This document shows, one piece after another, positions 34,855 through 42,061 of a stretch of 42,061 nt of DNA. Under the pieces are notes generated by a model, which ran no database searches, was not told where the DNA came from, and was given only the letters and a program-made list of their open reading frames with translations. The translations under genes were made by a program, and so were the position numbers. Source of the stretch: Bacteroidaceae bacterium (GTDB lineage Bacteria > Bacteroidota > Bacteroidia > Bacteroidales > Bacteroidaceae); NCBI GenBank assembly GCA_017559845.1, contig JAFYQQ010000017.1, forward strand, positions 84,224-126,284, given 5' to 3'. Numbering within the stretch: position 1 is the stretch's first letter; each line of letters begins with the position of its first letter.

Positions 34855-35955
34855 ATGACACTTTATCCCAAACAGATAATGGACGCACTGGCCACGGTGC
34901 GCTACCCCGGAACGGGCAAAAACGTGGTGGAAATGAACATGGTCGAGGACGACCTGCGCATTGCGGGGCTGCACGTCAGCTTCAGCCTCATCTTTGACAA
35001 ACCCACAGACCCCTTCATGAAATCCATGGTCAAGGCCTGCCAGGCCGCCATCCATGCCTATGTAGGCAAGGAAGTGGAAGTGGAGGTAAAGACCAAAAGC
35101 CTGCAGGCTCCGCCTCCCGACCTGCCCGACCTTCTGCCCGGCGTAAAGAACATCATCGCCGTAAGCAGCGGTAAAGGCGGAGTGGGCAAAAGCACCGTCG
35201 CCACCAACCTGGCCGTGGCACTGGCCCGACTGGGACACAAGGTGGGACTGCTCGACTGTGACATCTTCGGCCCCAGCGCGCCCAAGATGTTCCAGCTTAC
35301 CGACGCCCGTCCCTATAGCGAGCACATCAACGGACGAGACCTCATCATGCCCGTCGAGAAGTATGGCGTAAAGGTGCTCAGCATCGGCTTCTTTGTCGAT
35401 CCCGACCAGGCCACACTGTGGCGCGGCGGAATGGCATGCAACGCACTGAAGCAGCTCATCGGCGACGCCAACTGGGGCGACCTGGACTATTTCATCCTGG
35501 ACACCCCTCCCGGCACAAGCGATATCCACCTCACCCTGGTGCAGACCATCCCCATCACCGGAGCCGTCATCGTCAGCACGCCCCAGCAGGTGGCATTGGC
35601 CGACGCACGCAAGGGAATAAACATGTACCAGAACGAGAAGGTGGACGTACCCATCCTGGGACTGGTGGAGAACATGGCATGGTTCACGCCCGCCGAACAC
35701 CCTGACGAGAAGTACTACCTCTTCGGACGCGAAGGCGTGAAGCAGCTGGCCGAAGAGATGGACGTACCCCTGCTCGGACAGATTCCCGTGGTGCAGAGCA
35801 TCTGCCAGAACGGCGACGACGGAACCCCCGAGGCACTGGATTCGTCCAACCCCACCGGACAGGCGTTCCTCCAGCTTGCCGCCCGTGTGGTCACACAGAC
35901 CGACAAGCGCAATCTGGAAAAGGCACCCACCACCATTGTGGGCATTCATAAATAA
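34855..35955 (+). CDS. Mrp/NBP35-type iron-sulfur carrier ATPase
   Basis: 366 residues. An N-terminal DUF59/MIP18-like domain (1-90) precedes a P-loop ATPase with the deviant Walker A Gly-Lys-Gly-Gly-Val-Gly-Lys-Ser at 106-113 and Asp-Thr-Pro-Pro-Gly-Thr-Ser-Asp. Family members carry or insert iron-sulfur clusters. The Cys-x-x-Cys pair that usually follows the Glu-Asn-Met motif is missing: here the segment reads Glu-Asn-Met-Ala-Trp-Phe-Thr-Pro. How a cluster would be held is unclear. Adjacent COG0523 GTPase is another metal-handling protein. Confidence 0.92.
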   Translation: MTLYPKQIMDALATVRYPGTGKNVVEMNMVEDDLRIAGLHVSFSLIFDKPTDPFMKSMVKACQAAIHAYVGKEVEVEVKTKSLQAPPPDLPDLLPGVKNIIAVSSGKGGVGKSTVATNLAVALARLGHKVGLLDCDIFGPSAPKMFQLTDARPYSEHINGRDLIMPVEKYGVKVLSIGFFVDPDQATLWRGGMACNALKQLIGDANWGDLDYFILDTPPGTSDIHLTLVQTIPITGAVIVSTPQQVALADARKGINMYQNEKVDVPILGLVENMAWFTPAEHPDEKYYLFGREGVKQLAEEMDVPLLGQIPVVQSICQNGDDGTPEALDSSNPTGQAFLQLAARVVTQTDKRNLEKAPTTIVGIHK

Positions 35956-35981
35956 TATAATAAGGAAACACCCAAGCACAG

Positions 35982-37220
35982 ATGAACCGCTACGAAACTC
36001 CCGTGCTGCTGCTCACCGGATACCTGGGCAGCGGAAAGACCACCCTTCTGAACCGCATTCTGAGCAACCAGGACGGAATCCGCTTTGCCGTAATCGTGAA
36101 CGACATCGGCGAGGTAAACATTGACGCAAGCCTCATTCAGAAAGGCGGGATTGTGGACCAGCAGGACGACAGCCTGATTGCGCTCCAGAACGGCTGCATC
36201 TGCTGCACGCTGAAGATGGACCTGGTGGAACAACTGCACGACATCATCTCCATGCAGCGCTTCGACTATATCGTCATTGAGGCCAGCGGCATCTGCGAGC
36301 CGGGGCCCATCGCGCAGACCATCTGCTCCATCCCCAGCATGGAGCAGAAGTACACCGAAGACGGTATCCCGCGCATAGACTGCATCGCAACCGTTGTGGA
36401 CGCCCTGCGCATGCAGAGCGAGTTCGACTGCGGCGAAGGTCTGGTGCGCCCCGGACTGAACGAAAACGACATAGAGAACCTGGTTATCCAACAAATAGAA
36501 TTCTGCAACATCGTGCTGCTGAACAAGGCCGACCTGGTCTCACCCTCCGAGTTGGAAAGGGTAAGCCGGATCATACGCGCCCTGCAGCCCCACGCGGAAA
36601 TCATCCCCTGCAACTTCGGCGACGTGCCCCTGGAGAAAATCATCCACACCGGAATGTTCGATTTCGAGCGCGTGGCCACCTCGGCTGCCTGGATCAGCAA
36701 GATAGAGAACTACCACGGAGAGGAAGATGAGGATGAAGATGGCGATGAGGACGAGCACGAACATCATCACCACCATCACCATCACGACGGCCACCACTGC
36801 CACGACGAGCATTGCCACTGCCACCACCATCACCACGGCGAGGGCGAGGCGCTGGAATATGGCATAGGCACCTTTGTCTACTACCGCCGCCGCCCCATGG
36901 ACCTCTCCCGCTTCGACCACTTTGTGGCACGCAACTGGCCCCGCAGCATCATTCGCGCAAAGGGCATCTGCTACTTCAAGGGCGAGACCGACACCTGCTA
37001 TGTCTTCGAACAGGCCGGACAACAGGTGCAGATGCAGAACGCCGGACAATGGTACGCCACCATGCCCGAGGAAGACCTGCAGATGATGCTGGAACGCGAT
37101 GCCGGACTGCGCCGCGACTGGGATCCCGAATACGGCGACCGCATGCAGAAAATCGTGTTCATCGGACAGAACATGGACCAGAAAGAAATCATCCGCCAGC
37201 TGGACGAATGCCTGGTCTGA
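35982..37220 (+). CDS. COG0523 (CobW/Zng1-type) GTPase with His-rich loop
   Basis: 412 residues. A metallochaperone GTPase of the CobW/YjiA family: Walker A Gly-Tyr-Leu-Gly-Ser-Gly-Lys-Thr (13-20), the metal-binding Cys-Ile-Cys-Cys motif (72-75), Glu-Ala-Ser-Gly (100-103) and Asn-Lys-Ala-Asp (181-184). Residues 247-258 are acidic, then 259-285 form a tract of about 19 histidines mixed with a few Cys, Asp and Glu. This should bind zinc, nickel or cobalt. The C-terminal CobW domain begins at about 295. It follows mrp by 26 bases. Confidence 0.92.
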   Translation: MNRYETPVLLLTGYLGSGKTTLLNRILSNQDGIRFAVIVNDIGEVNIDASLIQKGGIVDQQDDSLIALQNGCICCTLKMDLVEQLHDIISMQRFDYIVIEASGICEPGPIAQTICSIPSMEQKYTEDGIPRIDCIATVVDALRMQSEFDCGEGLVRPGLNENDIENLVIQQIEFCNIVLLNKADLVSPSELERVSRIIRALQPHAEIIPCNFGDVPLEKIIHTGMFDFERVATSAAWISKIENYHGEEDEDEDGDEDEHEHHHHHHHHDGHHCHDEHCHCHHHHHGEGEALEYGIGTFVYYRRRPMDLSRFDHFVARNWPRSIIRAKGICYFKGETDTCYVFEQAGQQVQMQNAGQWYATMPEEDLQMMLERDAGLRRDWDPEYGDRMQKIVFIGQNMDQKEIIRQLDECLV

Positions 37221-37232
37221 CTCCCCCTGTGA

Positions 37233-37355
37233 ACTCTCCTGTGAGATGCGAATTTAAATCCGACAGCACGCAGATGACACAGATGCGGCAGATTTTCTTT
37301 TTTCACTCATCACTCACTACTCACAACTCAAAGCTCACCGCTCATCACTCAAAGC
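37233..37355 (+). repeat. Low-complexity intergenic sequence
   Basis: After a stretch rich in CAGATG-type words (37269-37293) comes a run of ACTCA/ATCAC words (37304-37350). It looks like dispersed intergenic repeat material rather than a gene. The long plus frame through it joins the GNAT gene only by chance. Confidence 0.5.
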
Positions 37356-37360
37356 CCATC

Positions 37361-37975
37361 ATGACAGAATTCCGCCTGGTAAAAGCAACACCTGAAGACG
37401 CCCCGCAAGTGGCCCTCATCATGGCCGAAGCGCTGGGCGACGACATCATGGAACGATGCCTTGCCAACGGAAACGAGATTCCGACCGCAGACCGCAGGCG
37501 CATGGAACTGCTGCGACAAGTGGCGCTGCACGATGACACCCTCTACTCCTACCGCCACTGCACCCTTGTGCGGACAGCCGACGGACAGACCGCAGGCGGA
37601 CTGATTGCCTATCCCGGTGACGACTATCTGCACCGGCGCAGGGTAACCTTCTCCATGGTGAGCGAACTGATCCGCTTCGACGTGGACAAGATGGACCCCG
37701 AAACCCAACCCCAGGAATTTTATCTGGACAGCATGGCTGTGTGGCCCCAGTTCCGCCGACAAGGCATCGCCCGCATGCTCATGCGCCACGGCATACAGAC
37801 CGGGCTGGGCATGCACCGCACCGTCACACTGGCCTGCGCACCGGACAACGACGGCGCGCACCGGCTCTACACCTTCCTCGGCTTCCGCAACAACGGCTCC
37901 CTTTTCATCTTTGGCGAGGACTACATCCGCATGGAACTCTCCCCCTCCCCTTCCCAGATGACAACCCGAATATAA
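37361..37975 (+). CDS. GNAT family N-acetyltransferase
   Basis: 204 residues from the ATG at 37361. The frame stays open far upstream, through the COG0523 gene, but that part is an off-frame shadow. GNAT marks are Phe-Tyr-Leu-Asp-Ser-Met-Ala-Val-Trp-Pro (strand 4), Arg-Arg-Gln-Gly-Ile-Ala-Arg-Met-Leu (CoA loop) and Gly-Ala-His-Arg-Leu-Tyr-Thr-Phe-Leu-Gly-Phe. The acceptor is unknown. GH92 starts 13 bases after its stop. Confidence 0.86.
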   Translation: MTEFRLVKATPEDAPQVALIMAEALGDDIMERCLANGNEIPTADRRRMELLRQVALHDDTLYSYRHCTLVRTADGQTAGGLIAYPGDDYLHRRRVTFSMVSELIRFDVDKMDPETQPQEFYLDSMAVWPQFRRQGIARMLMRHGIQTGLGMHRTVTLACAPDNDGAHRLYTFLGFRNNGSLFIFGEDYIRMELSPSPSQMTTRI

Positions 37976-37988
37976 TATATAATCGTAC

Positions 37989-40274
37989 ATGAATATGAAA
38001 AACATTTTTCTGCTGTTGGTCACATTATGCCTGACCGCCGCTTGCAAGACAGAGAAAAAACCTGCAGATTATGTAAACCCCATTATCGGAGCGACCAACT
38101 TTGACGAGTTCAAAGGCTCGTACCACGGCCTGGGAAAAACGTTTCCGGGCGTGTGCACTCCGTTTGGCCTGGTCCAGTTGAGTCCGGACACCAAAACCGG
38201 CGGAGACAACGGTTCGGGCTACTCATGGCATCATAAAACCATCGAAGGATTCAGCTTCACACACATGAGCGGAGTGGGCTGGTATGGCGACTTGGGCAAC
38301 TTCCTGGTGATGCCGACAACCGGCACGCTGAAGACCTTCAAGGGCACGGAAGAAGAGCCCGAAAGCGGTTACCGCTCGCGATACTCACACGAACGGGAAC
38401 AGGCCTCCGCACACAAATACACGGTGATGCTTGACGACTACCAGATTCAGGCGGAACTGGCCGCCGCCCCCCGTTCGGGAATCATCCGTTTCACCTATCC
38501 GAAATCGGACACGTCGCGCATCCAGATTGACCTGGCACGCCGCATCGGAGGCAGCTCCACAGAGCAATACGTGGAGGTGGTGGACAACCACACCATCAAA
38601 GGCTGGATGAAATGTACGCCCAACACCGGCGGCTGGGGCGACGGACAAGGGAAAGCCGACTACACGGTCTATTTCCACTGCTGCTTTGACAAGCCGCTGA
38701 AGAACTTCGGCGTATGGAGCGCGGACATCCCCGACGAGGCCGACAGAAAGAACGCCTCCAACGACAACCCCGCCTACTTCGAATACATCAAGAACGCCAA
38801 GGTGCTCCCCATGCAGAAGAGCGCGCAGGGAAAGCACCTGGGCTTCTACACCGAGTTCCCCACCGAAGAGGGCGAGCAGGTGCTGCTCAAGTGCGGCATT
38901 TCCTTTGTAAGCATGGAAGGAGCCGCCAAGAACCTCCAGAGCGACATTGCCGGCTGGGACTTCGACGCGGTGAGCCGGCGGGCCTATGACCGCTGGAACC
39001 AGGCCCTCTCGAGCATCCATGTAGAGGGAACAGAGCGAGACAAGACGCTGTTCTACACCTCTTTGTATCATACGATGATTGACCCGCGCTGCTTCTCCGA
39101 TGCCGACGGAGCCTATCAAGGCGCAGACGGAAAGACCCACCTGGCCAAGGATTTTGTCTATCGCACCATCTTCAGCGGATGGGACGTGTTCCGCAGCCAG
39201 TTTCCCCTGCAGACCATCATCAACCCGCGCATGGTCAATGACGAAATAAACTCGCTGGTACAAATGGCCGAGCTGAGCAAGCGGGAATACTTTCCCCGCT
39301 GGGAGTTCCTCAATTCCTATTCCGGATGCATGCTGGGCAACCCCGCCGTCTCCGTCATTGCCGACGCCTATCAGAAAGGCATACGCAACTACGATGTGAA
39401 GAAGGCCGTGCGATATGCCCAGAACACCGTCAACAAATTCTCCAACAACGAGGACGGATTCACCCCGGGATCGTTGTCAATGACATTGGAATACGCCTAT
39501 ACCGACTGGTGCATGAGCACGCTGCTCCGCGCCACGGGCGATGAGGAGGGAGCGGATGCCTTCGAGCGGAAATCAAAGTCGTACCGCAGTGTGTGGTGCG
39601 ACAGCGTGCGCTGGTTCCGCACACGGATGGCAGACGGCACATGGATGCCCTGGCAAGGCCGCAACGTACACAACCAGGGATGCGTGGAGAGCAACAACTA
39701 CCAGCAAGGCTGGTTTGTGCCCCACGACATGGAAGGCCTCATCGGCCTGATGGGCGAGGCGTATTTCGAAAAGGAACTGACCGCATTCTTCGAGGGGGCC
39801 GACTCAAGCTTCATGTGGGGCGACTTCTACAACCACCCCAATGAGCCAGACCACCATGTGCCCTTCATGCTCAACTACACATCCAAACCCTGGCTGACCC
39901 AGTATTGGACCCGCCGCATCTGCGACAAAGCCTATAACGAAACCGTCAACGGCTTGTGCGGAAACGAGGACGTGGGCCAGATGTCGGCATGGTACATCCT
40001 CGCATCCATGGGCTTCCACCCCATCTGTCCCGGAAACAACCGTTATGAAATCACAAGCCCCGTGTTTGACAAGGTGACCATCTGCCTGGACAAGGAATAC
40101 TACCCCGGAAAAACCTTCACCATCATCGCCAGGAACAATTCGCCGGAAAACGTCTACATCCAATCCCTGTCACTCAACGGCAACTCCCTGGACCGCCTTT
40201 GGATAACCCATGAAGAGATTACGAATGGCGGCGTGCTGGAATTTGTCATGGGAAAAGAGCCTGGCTTGCGTTAG
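37989..40274 (+). CDS. GH92 alpha-mannosidase, lipoprotein
   Basis: 761 residues. A lipoprotein signal (hydrophobic run then Leu-Thr-Ala-Ala-Cys19-Lys) predicts membrane anchoring. GH92 family marks are Val-Asn-Pro-Ile-Ile-Gly near the start, Thr-His-Met-Ser-Gly-Val-Gly, Asn-Glu-Pro-Asp-His-His-Val-Pro-Phe, and Gly-Asn-Glu-Asp-Val-Gly-Gln-Met-Ser-Ala-Trp at 658-668. Known members are calcium-dependent exo-alpha-mannosidases of host N-glycans or yeast mannan. The common form of the last motif is Gly-Asn-Asp-Asp; Glu660 here is a mild departure. Its stop overlaps the convergent DUF6261 gene by 4 bases. Confidence 0.92.
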   Translation: MNMKNIFLLLVTLCLTAACKTEKKPADYVNPIIGATNFDEFKGSYHGLGKTFPGVCTPFGLVQLSPDTKTGGDNGSGYSWHHKTIEGFSFTHMSGVGWYGDLGNFLVMPTTGTLKTFKGTEEEPESGYRSRYSHEREQASAHKYTVMLDDYQIQAELAAAPRSGIIRFTYPKSDTSRIQIDLARRIGGSSTEQYVEVVDNHTIKGWMKCTPNTGGWGDGQGKADYTVYFHCCFDKPLKNFGVWSADIPDEADRKNASNDNPAYFEYIKNAKVLPMQKSAQGKHLGFYTEFPTEEGEQVLLKCGISFVSMEGAAKNLQSDIAGWDFDAVSRRAYDRWNQALSSIHVEGTERDKTLFYTSLYHTMIDPRCFSDADGAYQGADGKTHLAKDFVYRTIFSGWDVFRSQFPLQTIINPRMVNDEINSLVQMAELSKREYFPRWEFLNSYSGCMLGNPAVSVIADAYQKGIRNYDVKKAVRYAQNTVNKFSNNEDGFTPGSLSMTLEYAYTDWCMSTLLRATGDEEGADAFERKSKSYRSVWCDSVRWFRTRMADGTWMPWQGRNVHNQGCVESNNYQQGWFVPHDMEGLIGLMGEAYFEKELTAFFEGADSSFMWGDFYNHPNEPDHHVPFMLNYTSKPWLTQYWTRRICDKAYNETVNGLCGNEDVGQMSAWYILASMGFHPICPGNNRYEITSPVFDKVTICLDKEYYPGKTFTIIARNNSPENVYIQSLSLNGNSLDRLWITHEEITNGGVLEFVMGKEPGLR

Positions 40275-41065
40275 GGTTCCACGCCGGAGACCGTTTCCGT
40301 CTCCGCACCTTGTCCGTCGCCCGCGTCTGGCAGATTCTCCTCATCATCGGACGACGAGGCCGCACTACGGGTAAGGAACTCTTTCTTGTATTGCGAGATG
40401 AGGGTGTTCATGTAAGCGATGAAGTCGGCATAACCCCCATCGCCCTCCACAACGGCAAAGGCATTCACCATCTCCACAAAGGAGCGGTAGGCCGCATCGG
40501 TCTGCTGGCGAGCGTTGAAAAGCGCCCGGGCCTGCTTGTTCATCCGTTCCTCGGTGCGCAGTACGCGCGTGGCAATGTAATTCTCGTTTTCCTCCTTCAT
40601 GGACTGCACCACCCGTTCCAGACGTAAAGCTGCCACCTCGGCGGCAAAATCATGCTCCAGGCCATCTATAAAGTTGGACATGAGACCCGACTTGGAGTCG
40701 CGCTGCATACGGACACTGATGCGATAGTCCTTGATGTGCTGCAGCAGCCGTTTCGACATCATCCGCACTTCGGGCACAGGCAGTTTGGCATAGCCTTTCA
40801 CAATGGTCTTGTAGGCCATATAAGCCTGTCCGCGAGCAATGTCCAGCGCGTTGAGCTTGTCCGTGTGTGCGCTTTTCTTGCTCTGGCCAAAGTGCTTTTC
40901 CTCTTGCGAGAAGGCGGCATTGAATCTGGAAAGATACGGCGCCAGTTTGTCGTTCGCTATAATCTTGGCGTCTTTCTGGGCGCAAGAAAGCACATTGTGC
41001 ATGAAAGCGAAATGCGCGCCGTTGGGCAAAAGGTGAAGGTAACATTTTGCAATCTGTACGTTCAT
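40271..41065 (-). CDS. DUF6261 family protein
   Basis: 264 residues from the ATG at 41065. An ATG at 41110 would add 15, but the family usually opens close to the segment seen here (Leu-Leu-Pro-Asn-Gly-Ala-His-Phe-Ala-Phe). Mostly alpha-helical and highly charged, with a polar acidic tail after about residue 235. DUF6261 proteins are frequent in Bacteroidales; function unknown. It converges on GH92 with a 4-base overlap. Confidence 0.8.
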   Translation of the reverse strand: MNVQIAKCYLHLLPNGAHFAFMHNVLSCAQKDAKIIANDKLAPYLSRFNAAFSQEEKHFGQSKKSAHTDKLNALDIARGQAYMAYKTIVKGYAKLPVPEVRMMSKRLLQHIKDYRISVRMQRDSKSGLMSNFIDGLEHDFAAEVAALRLERVVQSMKEENENYIATRVLRTEERMNKQARALFNARQQTDAAYRSFVEMVNAFAVVEGDGGYADFIAYMNTLISQYKKEFLTRSAASSSDDEENLPDAGDGQGAETETVSGVEP

Positions 41066-41110
41066 GGCGGAAGGATTTAGCAGTGAGACATTCTTGTTTT
41101 GGGTAAACAT

Positions 41111-41509
41111 ATTGACGTTATGCCGACAAATTTATGAATAATTTTCCAAAGACATGATGTTTTAGTTTGTTTTTAACATATAATAATATGTAGGATTAAC
41201 GTGGAATAGCATAGATTTCAAATAGTTTTATTTGTTTATAATGCCGTCTGATGTTCTATGTAAATAATTTTATTCTTTGAAATATGTGGTTTTGTAGCTT
41301 AAAATATTAGATTATGTATTGTTCATGGTATTTAGCATTGCTTATGCATAATTATATATGATTGTGGTGCCATTTATTAGTTACTACATGTAATATTATG
41401 TATGGATAAAGTTGTAACATAATATATATGGATATAATTATTTGCAGTTGATGTTGTTTAGCAATTGGTGGTAATATGATTGTAAGGATATGTTATTGTC
41501 ATGCTGTAA
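41111..41509. other. AT-rich intergenic tract
   Basis: About 400 bases, strikingly AT-rich, with many TAATATTATG-like words and no frame longer than about 60 codons. A TAAATTTG -7-like word on the minus strand (41134-41127) could serve the DUF6261 gene. Nothing else recognised. Confidence 0.5.
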
Positions 41510-41572
41510 ATTGCGGATAAGTGAAAGCAGAGCCACGCTTGCTTGTGCTATGCCGAGAGTGAGCAAATTGAA
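41510..41572 (+). repeat. 63-bp dispersed repeat, copy 1
   Basis: Matches 41720-41782 at 55 of 63 bases. Contains the words ATTGCGGATAAG, CTTGCTTG and GCTATGCCGAG, which I associate with intergenic repeats in Bacteroidales. Confidence 0.75.
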
Positions 41573-41632
41573 CAAAAGTTAACTTGTTTCAGCATCTGTC
41601 CGCGGTGAAGGATGAGCGATGGCGCGCGGTGA

Positions 41633-41684
41633 GATCCTGAACTAAATTCAGGATGACATAATGCTAAGGTTCAGGATGACATTG
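41633..41684 (+). repeat. TCCTGAA/TTCAGGATGACA repeats
   Basis: GATCCTGAA and TTCAGGATGACAT form a small dyad, and TTCAGGATGACAT occurs again directly after. A widespread intergenic repeat type; no coding content. Confidence 0.55.
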
Positions 41685-41719
41685 GGCAACGTTGGCTTTT
41701 GGCCATTAACCGTCTGAAA

Positions 41720-41782
41720 ATTGCGGATAAGCGAGAGCAGAGTCAAGCTTGCTTGAGCTATGCCGAGCGTGAGCAATTTGGA
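41720..41782 (+). repeat. 63-bp dispersed repeat, copy 2
   Basis: Second copy of the unit at 41510-41572, 8 differences. Confidence 0.75.
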
Positions 41783-41805
41783 CGAAGTCAAAACGGGAAG
41801 GTGAA

Positions 41806-42061
41806 TAGCCGTGGGACTTTCAAGTCCCCGGACACGTTGCCGTTCCGCGTCTTTCAGACGCCATTTTACTCATCCCTTCTGTTTCCACGGACTTAAAAGT
41901 CCGCGGCTATTTCGCCTTTGGCATCGCGTCTTTCAGACGCCATTGAATCTTTCTTTTTGTTTCCGTGTTTTTTCAACCCCCGGGAAAACTATAAGTCCCT
42001 CAACGAACGGCGTCTGAAAGACGGGAAGTTAAATAGCCGCGGGTTTTTAAACCCGTGGGAG
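41806..42061. repeat. Cluster of short palindromic modules
   Basis: At least six hairpins in 255 bases: 41813-41828 (GGGACTT/AAGTCCC), 41847-41861 and 41926-41940 (identical GCGTCT-TTC-AGACGC), 41885-41906 (CGGACTT/AAGTCCG with flanking GC pairs), 42010-42023 (the GCGTCT unit reversed) and 42037-42059 (CGGGTTT/AAACCCG). The array continues past the window end. Confidence 0.8.

Noticed and set aside
34042..35979. Long minus-strand frame (645 codons) over trmB and mrp
   Set aside because: Antisense shadow; trmB and mrp carry clear family motifs and operon spacing.
36812..37360. Upstream extension of the GNAT frame into the COG0523 gene
   Set aside because: The His-rich codons read off frame give proline/arginine-rich nonsense; the GNAT fold begins at 37361.

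Overview
The window is a 42 kb stretch of a Bacteroidales chromosome (Bacteroides, Phocaeicola or Prevotella-like). This is inferred from three things. Many intergenic gaps carry the Bacteroidota promoter element TAnnTTTG, sometimes with a TTG 19-20 bases upstream. Shine-Dalgarno sites are mostly absent. The gene families are typical of gut Bacteroidota: GH31, GH92, GH127-type hydrolases, DUF6261, DUF1599, a SPOR protein beside tpiA, and a choloylglycine hydrolase. No rRNA, tRNA, CRISPR array, integrase or transposase gene was recognised.

Layout. 1-1.3 kb: the 3' part of a GH127-like glycosidase, ending at a shared terminator. 1.35-2.9 kb (minus): a formate/nitrite-type channel, a GNAT acetyltransferase and a flavin-reductase-like protein. 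3.2-5.2 kb (plus): dnaG. 5.3-9.3 kb (minus): DUF1599 protein, MauE/DoxX-like membrane protein, tpiA, SPOR protein, folE. 9.5-11 kb (minus): ndk and a LysM/M23 peptidase. 11.1-15.2 kb (minus): pdxJ, DJ-1/PfpI protein, ispD, recG. nadK diverges from pdxJ at 15.3 kb.

16.2-24.9 kb is an accessory island, more AT-rich than its flanks, inserted exactly at the 3' end of nadK. It encodes a T5orf172-type GIY-YIG protein, a 1518-residue single-chain restriction-modification enzyme, a TIR-domain protein, TcmP, a DUF5131 three-Cys protein and a broken gene start. The large enzyme joins a PD-(D/E)XK nuclease, an N6-adenine methylase and two target-recognition domains to a C-terminal LexA/UmuD-like S24 peptidase. 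That last domain appears to keep its Ser/Lys dyad and a UmuD-like Cys-Gly cleavage site. A second, diverged copy of the last 66 bases of nadK, stop codon included, lies at the far edge, so the island is bracketed by direct repeats with a 26-base identical core. This self-cleavable restriction enzyme and its TIR/TcmP/DUF5131 neighbours are the best candidate for an undescribed system.

25-33 kb: a choloylglycine-hydrolase-family amidase (plus), nrdD-nrdG (minus), and a 1245-residue secreted GH31 enzyme with FN3, F5/8C, dockerin-like and cohesin-like modules (minus). 33.2-40.3 kb (plus): coiled-coil membrane protein, trmB, Mrp-type ATPase, a His-rich COG0523 GTPase, a GNAT protein and a GH92 lipoprotein. 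40.3-41.1 kb (minus): DUF6261 protein. The last ~950 bases hold no gene: an AT-rich tract, then a dense cluster of short palindromic repeats running off the window end.
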